Part shown: piece by piece, positions 53,339 through 64,000 of the stretch | How positions within the stretch are numbered: the first letter of the stretch is position 1 | Layout: the number at the start of each line of letters is the position of its first letter | From: Echria macrotheca | Lineage: Eukaryota > Ascomycota > Sordariomycetes > Sordariales > Schizotheciaceae | Length of the DNA: 64,000 nt | Reading direction: 5' to 3' | Assembly (NCBI GenBank): GCA_030411725.1 | Contig: MU839842.1 | Span: forward strand, 434,001-498,000 | The notes under the pieces: generated by a model | What the model was told of the DNA's origin: nothing | Databases searched by the model: none | The model's input: only the letters and a program-made list of their open reading frames with translations | Program-made: the position numbers and the translations under genes

Positions 53339-56075
53339 ATGGCATTTCCATCCCCGCGAAAGAGCCCGGGCCATCAAGAGGCTGCCGAAGCATCGCCGTG
53401 GAGCCGTCCACCGACTCCCGGACTTGGACCATCACTTCCTGCGCCTGGCTATCAACCGGGCCAGTTCTCTCCGGCTTTGTCAAGCACGCCATCAGAAGCA
53501 TCAGCACCGACAGAAAGCTCGGACTCAGAAGCCGACGCGTCCCCGAGTCCACCCCGTTCTCCTGCCCCCGATGAACGTCAGGGCTGGCAGCCTGGATCGC
53601 AATCCTCCCCGTCAAGGAACAACAATCCGAACATCCAGCCCGAAGAGCACGAGATCGGTGACCCGTCCATCAGAAAAACCAACATAGGAACGGCTCATGT
53701 CAGCGCATCGGCTGAGTACGTCAATGTGGAGCTCTTCGATGTTTCTAGTGGCTATGATACTGCTATCTCGGACTTCTTCCCGCCATTTGCAGTCGAAGAA
53801 CCCGAATCAGATGAATCCAACAGCAAATCGAGGTCTTACCTTGCCGTTCCTGGTCGAGCCGGGGCTACATCTGGCTTGCAACTCAAAGAAATGGCTGTTG
53901 TGGACAGTGACTCGGATTCCGAGGACGACGACCTCCGACTCCGAAGGCTCCGAGAGTATTTGAGGACGCGAAGAGAAGCCAGACCGCCCAGGAGGAAAAC
54001 AAACCGAAGTACCGGCAAGCGCACGATTACTGAGTCTATCGTCATCGATACCGAGACAAGAGGTGCTTCTGATGCGGGTGCTTCCATGTCGACTGCGCCT
54101 CGGCTCCATGTTCGTCAGCGGACTGCGAAGCGCCACCCGCTTTGGTTTCTTGAACACAAGGAAGTGAAGAGACTGGAAGAAGCCGAAAACGAGAAGCTCT
54201 TCCGGGAGCTTCCCTACCACGACTATGTCGTCCCGCCCAATCTCGAGTTTAATGATAATGGGTTGCCTCGCATTCCGTCTAGGGTTCGGTCCAAGAAGCC
54301 CCCAAGCGCCGAACCAAAACTCGAAGTTAATGATAAGATTCGGAGCGATCCACTCCATTCGAGGAAGCTCAGCATCCCCGGCGCATCCAAGCGGTCCCAG
54401 CTGCCGACTGGTCCGCAAAAGCCTACGAAGGATTCTCCAGATGCGTGGAAGGAAAAGGCAGAGGCGGCTATCTCAAATTATTTCAATACATCGCTCATTG
54501 TTGAACTGGAGATGCTGCGCAGGGAGGAGAAAGCCCGAAAAGAATCCGAGGTTGGTGGTGCCGAGTCCTTGGATGAGGCGGGAAAGCGTACCGTAATCCA
54601 CAAAAATACGGTTGCTACGGCCGCAACAGAATTTATCGGGGCCGCAAAGGAAAATGACACGCCTGAATCAAGTGCGCAGGGTAAAGCGCAGGGCTACCGC
54701 AGCGCGTTGATCGAGACGATTCAAGAGCGAGAGCGGAAGCGTTTGGCGCGGCAGAGCTTACCAGAACCAGGAAGGGAGGATGGAGGTGAGGCAGCGGGTC
54801 GGGACGAGACTCAACAAGTTGAAATCCATGAAGGATCACATGTTAAGACGGATTCCCCGGTATTAAGACCATATCGACACCTAAGATCCATGGCAACACA
54901 CCTTTGGAATCTGGTGTCAAGGGTACGGCGTCCGAAACTTGCCGCAGGCGAGGTTCGAATCACCTGGAAATGTGTGAGTATCTCTCCGTCCCCTCTTGAA
55001 TATCCCGTGCTGAAACCACCTGTAGAAATGTGGCGATGATTTGTGGATTGATGTCCCCGAATCGTGCCGACAGGCCGCCGAAGCCTTTGCCATACAAGCC
55101 GCCGGCCCAAACGCCAGCAAGGTGACGTCTCAGTGCTCCGGCAACCCAACTCCAACCCCAGCAGACAGTGGTGGTTCTTCAACAGTGGGAGGCTCTGCGA
55201 CACCTATCCCGAATCTTACGCCGTCAGCCAGCAATACCTCCACAGCAAGTCAAACAACGGACTCGTCGACAACCGGCGGGACCGAGACATCGCGGGCCGA
55301 CTCACCAAACACCACTCCTTCGAAAACCGACGAAACCAACCCATCTCCGCCGTTTCTCCCAGCGGGTACCAAGAAGTACATGCTCCTTTGCGTGAATACG
55401 ACCAGCCGGCGAGGCCTAACTCTCCAAAAACTCGCCAACGTCGACGTGACAGACGTTGAGTGCAGCGGCGAGATGTTCCAGCGCCTGCGGACTGCCTACG
55501 AGGGACTACGAACGTCCCACAACAAAGCTACGGTACACCTCCCCCGTAACCCCTTCCTCATCCCCAGAACCATGTACTACATCCGCTTCGAGCTGCTCCT
55601 CCTCCGCGAGTCGGGCGAGTGTGTCGGCAACTACGAGACAGGTGCGATCCCCTCACGCGCCGAGGTTGCCAAGCACCAATACGCCTTCTCGCCGTGCCCC
55701 CCGCGCATCGGACCGCTTCCGCTGCCGCCAAATATCTTTATGCATGGATTCCTGAACCCCGGCGACCACCTCGGGCCTATGGCGGTCGAGATGCTGCCCA
55801 AGAAGCTGTGGTCGCCACTGCGGTGGGATGCGCAAGCCCATGGCTCCTTCGATATACCAGCCGGGTGGGGATTTTATATCGTCGAGGGTATCAACTGGCC
55901 GCTGGTGTCGTGGTGTGCGGCTGTGGCGTTGCTGGGTGTGACGGTCCTGACGGTGGTGTGGTCGGTGTTGGCTGGGGATGTTCAAGGAGGGACGGGCCTT
56001 GGGCAGTATTGTCTTGCCGTCTTGACGCTGTCGGTGTCTATGTGGCTGCTCAAATACGGAGTGCAGGACGTGTAA
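53339..56075 (+). CDS. Conserved-looking membrane-anchored protein with disordered N-half, 894 aa
   Basis: Function unknown. Exons 53339-54973 and 55026-56075 (895 codons with the stop). The start chosen is the first ATG (MAFPSPRKSPGHQ). Seen: a Pro/Ser-rich N-terminus, acidic stretch DSDSDSEDDDLRLRRLREYL, charged helices (EVKRLEEAENEKLFRELPYH; EMLRREEKARKESE), then RITWKCKCGDDLWIDVPES, in which the CxC pair is completed by splicing. A Thr/Ser-rich spacer follows, then an ordered domain (GTKKYMLLCVNTTSRRG; MYYIRFELLLLRESG; the HGFLNPGDHLGP block) and two C-terminal TM helices (WCAAVALLGVTVLTVVWSVL; YCLAVLTLSVSMWLL). The layout suggests a tail-anchored protein facing the cytosol. This order of parts recalls fungal proteins of unknown function. 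Confidence 0.75.
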
Positions 56076-56470
56076 TGTCTGCTTCGAGACAGTGTATCGC
56101 TGCCTTTTACCTGGTGTATACTCTGGCACCGGGAATGGAACTTTTGTCTACCTACTATGTCTATCTACTTGAAATATTTGTACTAATACAGCCCCAAACA
56201 ATGCTTTTCCTGACCCACATGGTATCACATCCAACAATACCCATACTCCCTCGCAAATGCTCACAATCCCAAAACCACAGCTCCCAGTGACCACCCCCAC
56301 GCCTTTTCTCCCTTTCCCGACCATTTCCATCACATCGAACACCAACATCCCACACGTTCCCCGTTGTTGCACTCATCATCCATCCCAGACCTGACTCATC
56401 CCATCATTGCCATGTCTATCCCATGCAACCCAACACCCACTTTGAACCAACGAAGCAGCCAACCATGCCA
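56076..56470. other. Convergent 3' region
   Basis: Holds the 3' ends of two convergent genes; C/T-rich, with no further feature seen. Confidence 0.4.
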
Positions 56471-57326
56471 TTAAAGAGTCTCAGCGCTCGACTCCCGCTG
56501 CAGCTTAGCCGGCCGCAACTTCCCCTCCTCCTGAAATTTCTCAACATCAACACCATCCCAGTCCTGGCCGGGGTTGCACTCCTGCCAGCGAAGCCATCCA
56601 AGAAGACGATAGAAACCGCTGGCAAGGCAAGCACCGAGGACGGGTCCGAGGATGTAAATCCAGAAATACCCGGGCCAGCGACCAAGCACAATGGCCGGAC
56701 CGAGGCTGCGAGCAGGATTGAGCGAGCCGCCGGTGAAGTGGACCCCTATTCCATGGTTAGTCTCCGGCCCACCTGAGAAAAGAAGAAGAGGGCTTACCAA
56801 CGAGCTGCGTCAAGAAGAACGCAATGCCCACACCCACCGGCGCCACAAACGTAGCCTTGTGCTTCTCCACACCCAACATCAGAATCACAAACACCAGCTC
56901 GGCGGTAAGAAACGCCTCGATGAACAATCCCTGGACGACACTCGTCCCACTGGTCCCGAGCCCCGTGTCAACAGCCATATCCCCCGGAAACAACCCCGAC
57001 ACCACACCCGCCGCCGCAATGCCGCCCAGAAGCTGCGCAACCACAACGACCACAGCCCGGAGAACCGGTAGCCCACCGACCAGAACACACGCGAGCGTCA
57101 CGGCCGGGTTGAACATGCCGCCCGAGACGCGGTAGAAGGCCCAGACATTGGCGGTAAGCGACGTGCCGAAGGCGAGGGCGATGAAGATGAGCGTTACGAG
57201 CGGCGGGGTGGTCGCCGAGTACGAGTTGGCGAGCGCGGTGCCGCTGAAGGCGAAGAAGAGGAAGAGAAAGGTGCCGACGAACTCGGCCAGGGCGGCGACG
57301 AGGGTGGGGCGGTGTGTTGACTTCAT
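56471..57326 (-). CDS. Aquaporin (MIP family, orthodox water-channel type), 267 aa
   Basis: A six-TM channel of the plasma membrane or an inner membrane. Minus-strand exons 56798-57326 and 56471-56745 total 268 codons. Seen: first NPA box SGGMFNPAVTLAC (NPA 73-75), second NPA box GVHFTGGSLNPARSLGPAIV (NPA 186-188) with the selectivity-filter Arg189 next to it. After this Arg comes Ser, not the Asp typical of glycerol facilitators, which favours an orthodox aquaporin. Start MKSTHRPTLVAALAEFVGTF is the family beginning of TM1. The intron (52 bp) sits just before the second NPA box and joins TQLVG to VHFTGG. The C-terminal tail of about 55 residues is polar. Confidence 0.92.
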
Positions 57327-58730
57327 GTTTTTTTTTTGTATCCGAAATCGTATTGCGTTGTGAAAATTATGAATTATGACGGAACGAAGAACGAGTGACG
57401 GAAATGAACAAGTGGTTTCTGTATTAGGTAGGCAAGGTAGCGAGCGGACGAAGAAAAATAATGGGAAAACGAGTGTAAAGAAGTGCCCCAAAGAGCGGAA
57501 CGAAAGACTGTGAGCAACAACGCTCGTGAGCTGCGGAAAGTTGCAAAGGAGAGAAGGAAAGAACACCAAACAAAGAGCGGAACGGGCTGGTCTATAATAA
57601 AATGAAAGAAGCAAACTAAAAACATCGTGAGATCCCGAATAGGGGTCCTCGCGAACGCGAAATTGCCCACGTCTGTGCCACCGAAAATTTCAGCTGAGCC
57701 AAGTTACCTCTGCTAGACCGAAAGCGGTGCAAGTGGCTTGTTGTTGTCCGGGGAGCCGTCCAGCGGTGCCAAATTAGCACGGGCAACCATGGGTCGGTCG
57801 GATCCGGGTGTTTTTGTCGCAGATTGTTTTGCAACGCTGCTAAAGCACTGGCAATTTTATGCAAACATTTTGCGGGATCAGGACAATTTTTGTGAGAGAT
57901 GAGGTTGTCGAAAAAAGAGGTTGGTTCGGTCCGGGGGCCGGTTCAGGGTCCGCCCGGGCCCAGGCCCCGGACGGCGGTCCCTCCCCCGCAAAAAGTGATC
58001 GGTCGCGGGCCGGGTGGGACCCGATCGGGGCGCTTCCGAGAATGACAGTGCACGCGCCGATCGTTTGCATCTAGACCGCGGCCGGTGCATACGGCGTAGA
58101 TATCTTTTTGGTAGAAGTAAACACGTCCTCTGCGTGGTTCTCTTCCTCGATTGTTCAATTGACCCGCAATATTCTGTGTAGGTAGGTAGGTATTCCAGTC
58201 CCCGATTGCATCTACACGGGGAGTTCTCTTGTCTAGGCCTTCTTCATTAAAGATCTGCGGGGTTACCAAGTCTTCGCTAGGAAAAAACTTGACGTTCATG
58301 TTCAACGCTTTAAACCATCCCAAGTCCAGTTCTCTATTTCGATGGCTAACGTTCTCCCTCACTGCTAACATCCCATTCCTTTCCTATTATTTCTTGTCAC
58401 GGATGAGGTGCTGTGGAGGATAAAACGTTGGTTGTCGGACGTCTGACCAAAGCGGCCGACGAAGGATTCTGATCGTCCCAGTGCCATTCCTTCAGTGACA
58501 CCCTTTGTCGCCAGCGTCCAATTGGCCGGCACCATGGGATGAGTTGGATGTCCACGCCAACCCACCAAGGATGCATGTCAGATTCGCCGAGCCATACGCG
58601 ACAGGTTTTCCCGTCGGCAGCCGCTGCTCCCCAGAGTTGTGCCGGATATCCCCTCCTTATCTACGAGACAATTCGTACGCAGCTTCTTTTTCCTCTGTTC
58701 TACTCAACCGACAGAAATGAAGCCACAGAA
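57327..58730. other. Divergent intergenic region
   Basis: Promoter space of the aquaporin (minus) and the P450 (plus). It contains a T10 run just upstream of the aquaporin start (about 57328-57338), a G/C-rich stretch at 57930-58080 and AGGT repeats at about 58178-58192. No supported gene. Confidence 0.4.
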
Positions 58731-58749
58731 ATGGCCACCGACTCGTTAG
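58717..58749 (+). promoter_or_regulatory. Ten-codon uORF overlapping the P450 start codon
   Basis: The ATG at 58717 has A at -3 and opens a frame of ten codons that ends at TAG 58747-58749, out of frame with and past the P450 ATG at 58731. If transcribed, it would lower initiation at the main start. Confidence 0.5.
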
Positions 58750-60432
58750 GAACGAAACTAATCTCGGCGGGCGGCACGCTCCTCGGAGCTGCCATCGTCC
58801 TACAAGCTGTTGTAAGTCCATTCCGGGATGCATTTTGCAGTTGATGGCCAAACCCGCAGAACCTCGCCGTCCGCGCAGTATACAACCTCCTTGGCCACCC
58901 GCTCTCGTCACTCCCCGGCCGCAAAACATGGGCGTCATCCCGCCTGCCGTTTGTCCGGGGTCTGGCCAATGGCCGACTGGTCCAAGAGATCGAGGACATG
59001 CACCGCCAGTTTGGACCCATCGTGCGCGTCGCTCCCGATGGCGTGTCGTTTGCTCACCCCGACGCCTGGAACGACATCCTCCTCGGGCGACCCGGCCAGC
59101 GAGGCTTCCAGAAGGATCCAACCTGGTGGACGCCGATGCCTGGCCAAGCACCGGGAGTTATCACGGCCATCGACGACGGTCTGCATGCCGTGCTTCGCCG
59201 GCAGATCTCGCCCGGCTTCACGTCGCGGGCGCTCCGCGAGCAGGAGGCCGTGGTGCAGCAGTATGTCGACCTGCTCATCAACCGGTGGCGGGGAATAGTC
59301 GAGGCGAACCACGGCGAAGGCGAGATCGACGTGTTGCGCTGGTTCAACTACCTGACCTTTGACATCTTTGGAGATCTTGCTTTCGCCGAGTCGTTTGACT
59401 GCTTGCGGCGGTCGGAGTACCACCAGTGGATCGCCGTCATCTTCGACAACCTCAAGTACACGGGGCTCGCCATCGCCGTGCGCTTCCAGCCGGTTGTTGC
59501 TGCGATCCTCGAATTCATCAGCCCCGGGGTGGTCAAGCTCCTGCCGGCTTGGTTCCTCCGCGCCCAGCGGGGACACACAAAGCTCATAACTGATAAGGTT
59601 CAGCGAAGACTTGCGTACAAAGGGGACAAGTTGGATTTCATGTCGGGTTTCCAGACTGCTCTTGAGACAGAATCTGAGGGCAAGGAAAAGTCAGTGATCA
59701 CCATCGACCACGTGAACGCGACCTTTTCACAGCTGGCGATTGCCGCGAGCGAGACGACGGCTATGGCCTTGTCGGCGACACTTAACATCTTGATCCACCA
59801 CACCGATAAACTCGAGATGGTGACCAAGGAGGTCCGTGACCGCTTCCAAAGCTACGACGAGATCACGGTCAGCACTGTTAGGGATCTGGCGTATGTCAAC
59901 GCCGTGCTCACCGAGACGATGCGATTATGCCCGCCGGTTCCCTTTATGCCGGCGCGGAGGATACCCGATGGGGGAGCGACAGTCTGCGGCAAGTGGTTGC
60001 CCGGTGGGGTGAGTCTCGACGTCCCAACCCAGCCTTTCGAGAAAATACTTACAGTCCCGCTCGTGACAGACGCAGGTATCTGTGACATTCACATCGATGC
60101 ACCGCGAGCCCAGCTCGTGGCAGGCTCCCAACTCGTTCTGTCCGGAGCGCTGGCTACCCGAGGCAATGAACAACCCAGAATCGCCGTTCTTCAACGACAA
60201 ACGCCACGCCTTCCAGCCTTTCTCGATCGGCCCACACTCGTGTCTGGGCCAGAACCTCGCGTGGGTCGAGATGCGTCTGGCGCTGGCCAAGCTGCTGTGG
60301 ACTTTTGATGTTTCTGCACCGGCGGACCCCGAGAAACGGGTCGTGTGGGAGTCGCTCAGAACGTTTTTGCTAATTGAGAAGCGGCCGATCCGGGTGGTGG
60401 TGAAACCGAGGGCGGAGGTGGCTGTCAAATAA
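58731..60432 (+). CDS. Cytochrome P450 monooxygenase, 528 aa
   Basis: An ER-anchored haem monooxygenase resembling fungal secondary-metabolism P450s of the isotrichodermin/pisatin-modifying kind; the substrate is unknown. Exons 58731-58811, 58860-60008 and 60076-60432 give 529 codons with the stop. Seen: an N-terminal membrane anchor (ISAGGTLLGAAIVLQAVV), the LPFVRGLANGRL and QFGPIVRVAPDGVSF blocks, I-helix FSQLAIAASETTAMALSATL, K-helix ExxR in ETMRLCPPVPFMPARRI, PERW, and the haem loop FQPFSIGPHSCLGQNLA with the axial ligand Cys466. The second intron (67 bp) lies at LPGG/VSVTF and must be removed to keep the frame. No other biosynthetic gene is next to it, so a cluster role is not supported here. 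Confidence 0.92.
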
Positions 60433-61174
60433 ACGACGCGGTAGACATTTTTCCCTTACCTTGATCATGCGGACGCTTTCGGGACAAATCAAGAAATGAT
60501 GAGAATCGTTTCGGACGACGAATCCCCAAATAACGAGATACATCCCAGTATGCCAAAATTTTTAACTATCAGGGTCATAATATGCGTTGTAGAAAGATGG
60601 TTACGGAGAGTCTTCCAACTATCGGGGAATTTCGAGCCTGTTAAGGCTTACAAATCCCTTACCGCGAGAACCTAAGGCTTTCGAGGACTGGATAAGCTTG
60701 GTTTTCTCATCGCAACTAGCGATAGTCGCAAAAAAGGAAAGAGCGCCCAAGGCACCCACACGCACACAAGCACGCACACAAAATTTTCAAAGTCCAAAAC
60801 TCTCCCTTGCAATTCACCACCTTAGCCAACACCAGGACCCTAGGACCAAGAACATCTTCATGCCATCGCAATCGCCAGAATCGTCACCAGAGCAGTGGAT
60901 TCCACGACCGTAAATCCCCAGTCAGATAGGTGCCGGCACACCTAGACTAGGTGTAGACTCGCGGCCCGCCGCCATTGGAGGAAAGACCGAAAGACCCTGC
61001 GGCCTCTCCGATGGCCAGAGCGAACTTGATTGGACATGCGGTCTCGCGACCTTAGGCATCAATTCGGACTCGAACCCAACCCGTTGCGCGGGGTCGACGC
61101 TGGCACCGCAGCACTCCTGATCCTCGTGAGACTTCGTGGTTCCATAGTCCATTCACACGTCGCATCCTTCCGCG
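60433..61174. other. Intergenic region before the HET-NACHT-WD40 gene
   Basis: 3' side of the P450 and promoter of the next gene. A CA/CACG-rich run lies at about 60755-60785. No supported gene. Confidence 0.4.
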
Positions 61175-64000
61175 ATGCGCCTCCTCGAATACGACGCCAG
61201 CGGCGACGAGGTTCGCCTGAAGGAATACCTTTCCGACGATGAGGTTCCGCCGTACGCCATACTCTCGCACACATGGGGCAAACATGAAGTTCTCCTCCAG
61301 CATCTGGTCGACGGAACCGCCGCGAATGATGTCAAACTCGCCGAAAGCTACGCCAAGATCAAGTTCTGCGCCAAACAGGTCCAGATCGATGGACTGCGCT
61401 ATTTCTGGGATGACACGTGCTGCATCGACAAGTCAAACGCCCAAGAACTTCAGGCCGCTTTGAACTCCATGTTCAAGTGGTATCAGCACGCAGCAAAATG
61501 CTACGTCTACCTGTCGGACGTTTTGGCCGATGACCCTAGCGACAAGACTAGTTGGGAGTCAGCTTTCCGGGCCAGCAGGTGGTTCACCCGGGGGTGGACG
61601 CTGCAAGAGCTCATCGCTCCCGCCATCGTGGAATTCTTCTCAAAGGAGGGCCGGCGTCTTGGAGATAAGAAAACTTTGGAGCAAGAAATTCACGCCATTA
61701 CAGGGATCCCGATGACAGCACTACGGGGAAGCCTTCTCTCGAATTTTGGCGTTGACGAGCGGTTTGCATGGACCGCCAAACGCAAGACACAGCTCCCGAA
61801 AGACAAGGCATATTCGCTCTTCGGCATCTTTGATGTGCACATTCCGGTTCTCTATGGAGAAGGAGAAGCCAAGGCGTTCGATCGGCTGCGAGAAAAGCTC
61901 ACCAAAGACCACAGCCGTCTGGCCAAGCTATGGTCAGCCGACTCACACCTCGAGCCGATGCGTGATCCTCGCGTGGACAAGAAACGCATCGAGAACGCAA
62001 AAGGAGGCCTTCTGTCTGACGCTTATCGCTGGGTTTTGGAAAACGAGACATTCAGGAGCTGGCGCGAGACCCGTGAGAACCAAATTCTCTGGGTCAGAGG
62101 GGACCCCGGCAAGGGCAAAACCATGTTGCTCTGTGGCATCATCAACTATTTGGAGCAGTCTATCAACAACGATGGGGGAAATGTGACGTATTTCCTGTTC
62201 CAGGCCACCGACAATCGTATCAACAATGCGACCGCTCTGCTGCGAGGGCTGATTTACTTGCTTGCTAGCCGCCAGCCTCGACTACTCTCGCATTTCCCGG
62301 AGAACACATACCCTTCCGATGACGCCATGGCCTGGCCTGTTCTCTCCAAATTGCTGCAAGAAATGCTACGGGATGCGAACGTCAAAACGACTTGCCTGGT
62401 GGTCGATGCCCTCGACGAGTGCGTGACAGGCCTGGAGCAATTTCTCGACTTGGTAGAACAGACGTCATTGCTTCCATCACGAGTTAAATGGGTCCTCTCT
62501 AGTAGAAATTGGCCGGATATTGAGCGAAGATTGAGTGCCATGGAGAAGTATTCTGGCCTCAGTCTCGAGCTCAACGCTGAATCAGTTGCCGCTGCTGTTT
62601 CTGTCTATGTCCAGCACAAAGTCCGCCACCTATCACGTATCAAACACTACGACAGCGAGACCGAGGCTACCGTTCACCGACATCTGCTCAACAATGCCAC
62701 TGGGACATTTCTGTGGGTGGCCTTGGTCTGCCAGAATCTCGAGAAGCTGAATGTCGCGCCCTGGAACGTGCGGAAAGTGCTCGAGAGGTTTCCAGCCGGA
62801 CTCGACTCCTTGTACGGGCAGATGATGTCAAGGATCGATCAACTGGAGGATGCTGAGCTCTGCAAGCATCTTCTTGCCGTTACAACACTTACCTATCGGC
62901 CTCTGACCAGTCAAGAGCTAGCCTCTCTCGCTGATGTGCCGAGTTTCATCTCAAGCAACCCGCAGTTCCTCCAAGATTTTATTCAATCATGCGGATCCTT
63001 CTTGACGCTCCAGAATCAGGTGGTGTACTTCGTACACCAGTCTGCAAAGGATTATCTGCTCGCCACTACCGCCAACGATGCCTCAAGACGTACAGTTCGG
63101 TCCATCTTTCCGTCAGGGGCGGGAAATGTCCACAAAGCGATATGTTTACAATATCTGGACCTCATGTCGAAGGTATTGGCTCGCGATATATACAGCCTGG
63201 GCGCGCCGGGATTCCCCATTCACCAAGTCAGTACACCGGATCCGGATCCTCTCGAGCCGGCTAAGTACAGCTGCATATACTGGATCGGCCACTTCTGCGA
63301 AGCAGCTTCTTCCAGCGAATCAACGTCGAGCGACCTACTGAAGGACAATGGTGCTGTGCATATATTTCTTCGATCAAAATATCTCCACTGGCTCGAGGCT
63401 CTTAGCCTGCTCCAAGCGGTATCGGAGGGTGTAAGATCCATGAGACAGCTACAGAAATCCATGGTAAGAATGAAATGGGGAACACAAGGGGAATGTGATG
63501 AGTGCAAGCGCTGATCAAAACGCAGAGAAATGCTATGGACTGGAGCCACGCAAGCAATTCCAGGGATTCTCAGAGCACTGTATGTCAAAGTACCTCCATG
63601 TTTCTTTACCAGGGCTGACTTGAAATAACCACAGGAACATGCCGAATCAAGACATTTAGCTGCCTTTGTTTGGGATGCATACCGATTTATTGCATCCTTT
63701 GGGCAGATTATTGAGCAAGCTCCACTTCAGACGTACGCCTCGGCGCTTTTGTTTGCACCCGAGAACAGTCTGGTAAAGAGAAACTTCAGCTCCGAGTTTC
63801 CAAAGTTCGTTTCGGCAATTCCTTTCCCAGAGAAAGAGTCTTTCCCAGAGAAAGAGTGGAATGCATGTCTGCAATCATTGGCTGGCCACCAGGGGGAGGT
63901 TATTCGGGTTGCATTTTCGCCTGATGGTAAAAAACTAGCATCAGTATCACAAGACGGAACCGTCAAGCTATGGAGCAGCGGATCAGGGAAGTGTCTATTG
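61175..64000 (+). CDS. HET-NACHT-WD40 protein (HET-E/HET-D type), partial at the window end
   Basis: An NLR-like incompatibility protein: HET effector, NACHT switch and WD40 sensor. Exons so far: 61175-63463, 63526-63579, then 63635 to the window end in open frame. Seen: start MRLLEYDASGDEVRLKEYLS, YAILSHTWGKHEVLLQHL, the RYFWDDTCCIDKSNAQELQA block, RGWTLQELIAPAIVEFFS and VLYGEGEAKAFDRLREKLT; then NACHT with P-loop RGDPGKGKT near 309-317 and Walker B TTCLVVDALDECVTG; then FIASFGQIIEQAPLQTYASA and LLFAPENSLV, the hallmark just before WD repeats. The first WD40 repeat is visible (GHQGEVIRVAFSPDGKKLAS, then DGTVKLW). An 18-bp duplication gives FPEKESFPEKE before it. The remaining repeats and the stop lie outside the window. 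Confidence 0.95.

Noticed and set aside
58717..58719. ATG at 58717 as the P450 start
   Set aside because: Its frame stops after ten codons; the ATG at 58731 leads into the membrane anchor and the P450 frame.
18601..60432. A secondary-metabolite gene cluster (FAD oxidase, P450, desaturase, hydrolases)
   Set aside because: The genes are 15-40 kb apart, separated by unrelated genes, and there is no PKS, NRPS, terpene synthase or pathway regulator.
61055..61085. GGGTTCGAGTCC on the minus strand, like a tRNA T-arm
   Set aside because: Only four of five stem pairs form and no acceptor stem, D-arm or anticodon arm could be found.

Overview
The window is nuclear DNA of a filamentous ascomycete (Pezizomycotina, most likely Sordariomycetes; I cannot name a genus). 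Signs are short spliceosomal introns (about 40-125 bp, with CTRAC-like branch sites), genes at roughly 2-3 kb spacing on both strands, many HET-domain genes, fungal-type enzymes (cytochrome-b5 fusion desaturase, fungal P450, berberine-bridge-type oxidase) and recurrent intergenic TACCTAGGTA and (AGGT)n motifs. I found no rRNA, convincing tRNA, CRISPR or bacterial-type operon.

Layout. 0-5 kb: two divergent HET genes. 5.4-10.6 kb: a seven-exon fungal rhodopsin-like membrane protein and a cytochrome-b5-fused front-end (sphingolipid Delta8-type) desaturase. 10.8-18 kb: a dead HET gene followed by a 2100-residue NACHT-ankyrin NLR with no N-terminal effector domain. 18-23.2 kb: a hAT-type MITE, an isochorismatase-like hydrolase, an FAD oxidase and a four-TM protein. 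24.6-29.9 kb: a seven-exon, 1038-residue helical protein of unknown function and a small orphan gene. 30.6-34.4 kb: a decayed composite gene with eIF5A-like, ankyrin and CorA-like parts. 37.1-44 kb: a GPI-type wall protein, a third intact HET gene, a second intact MITE and a secreted alpha/beta hydrolase. 44.8-60.4 kb: two disordered or unknown proteins, a small nuclear-type protein, a fourth intact HET gene, an aquaporin and a P450. 61.2-64 kb: a HET-NACHT-WD40 gene that runs off the window end.

The common theme is self/non-self recognition. Five intact HET-domain genes (one fused to NACHT-WD40), one HET pseudogene, one NACHT-ankyrin receptor and one decayed ankyrin/CorA-like gene share 64 kb with active-looking MITEs, diverged repeats and premature stops. 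This fits a fast-turnover accessory region in which incompatibility genes are gained, reshuffled and lost. The metabolic genes between them do not form an obvious biosynthetic cluster.

Exon boundaries were read by eye from splice consensus, frame continuity and family motifs. For most spliced genes the phases close exactly to a multiple of three. Function calls rest on recognised motifs, not on database searches.
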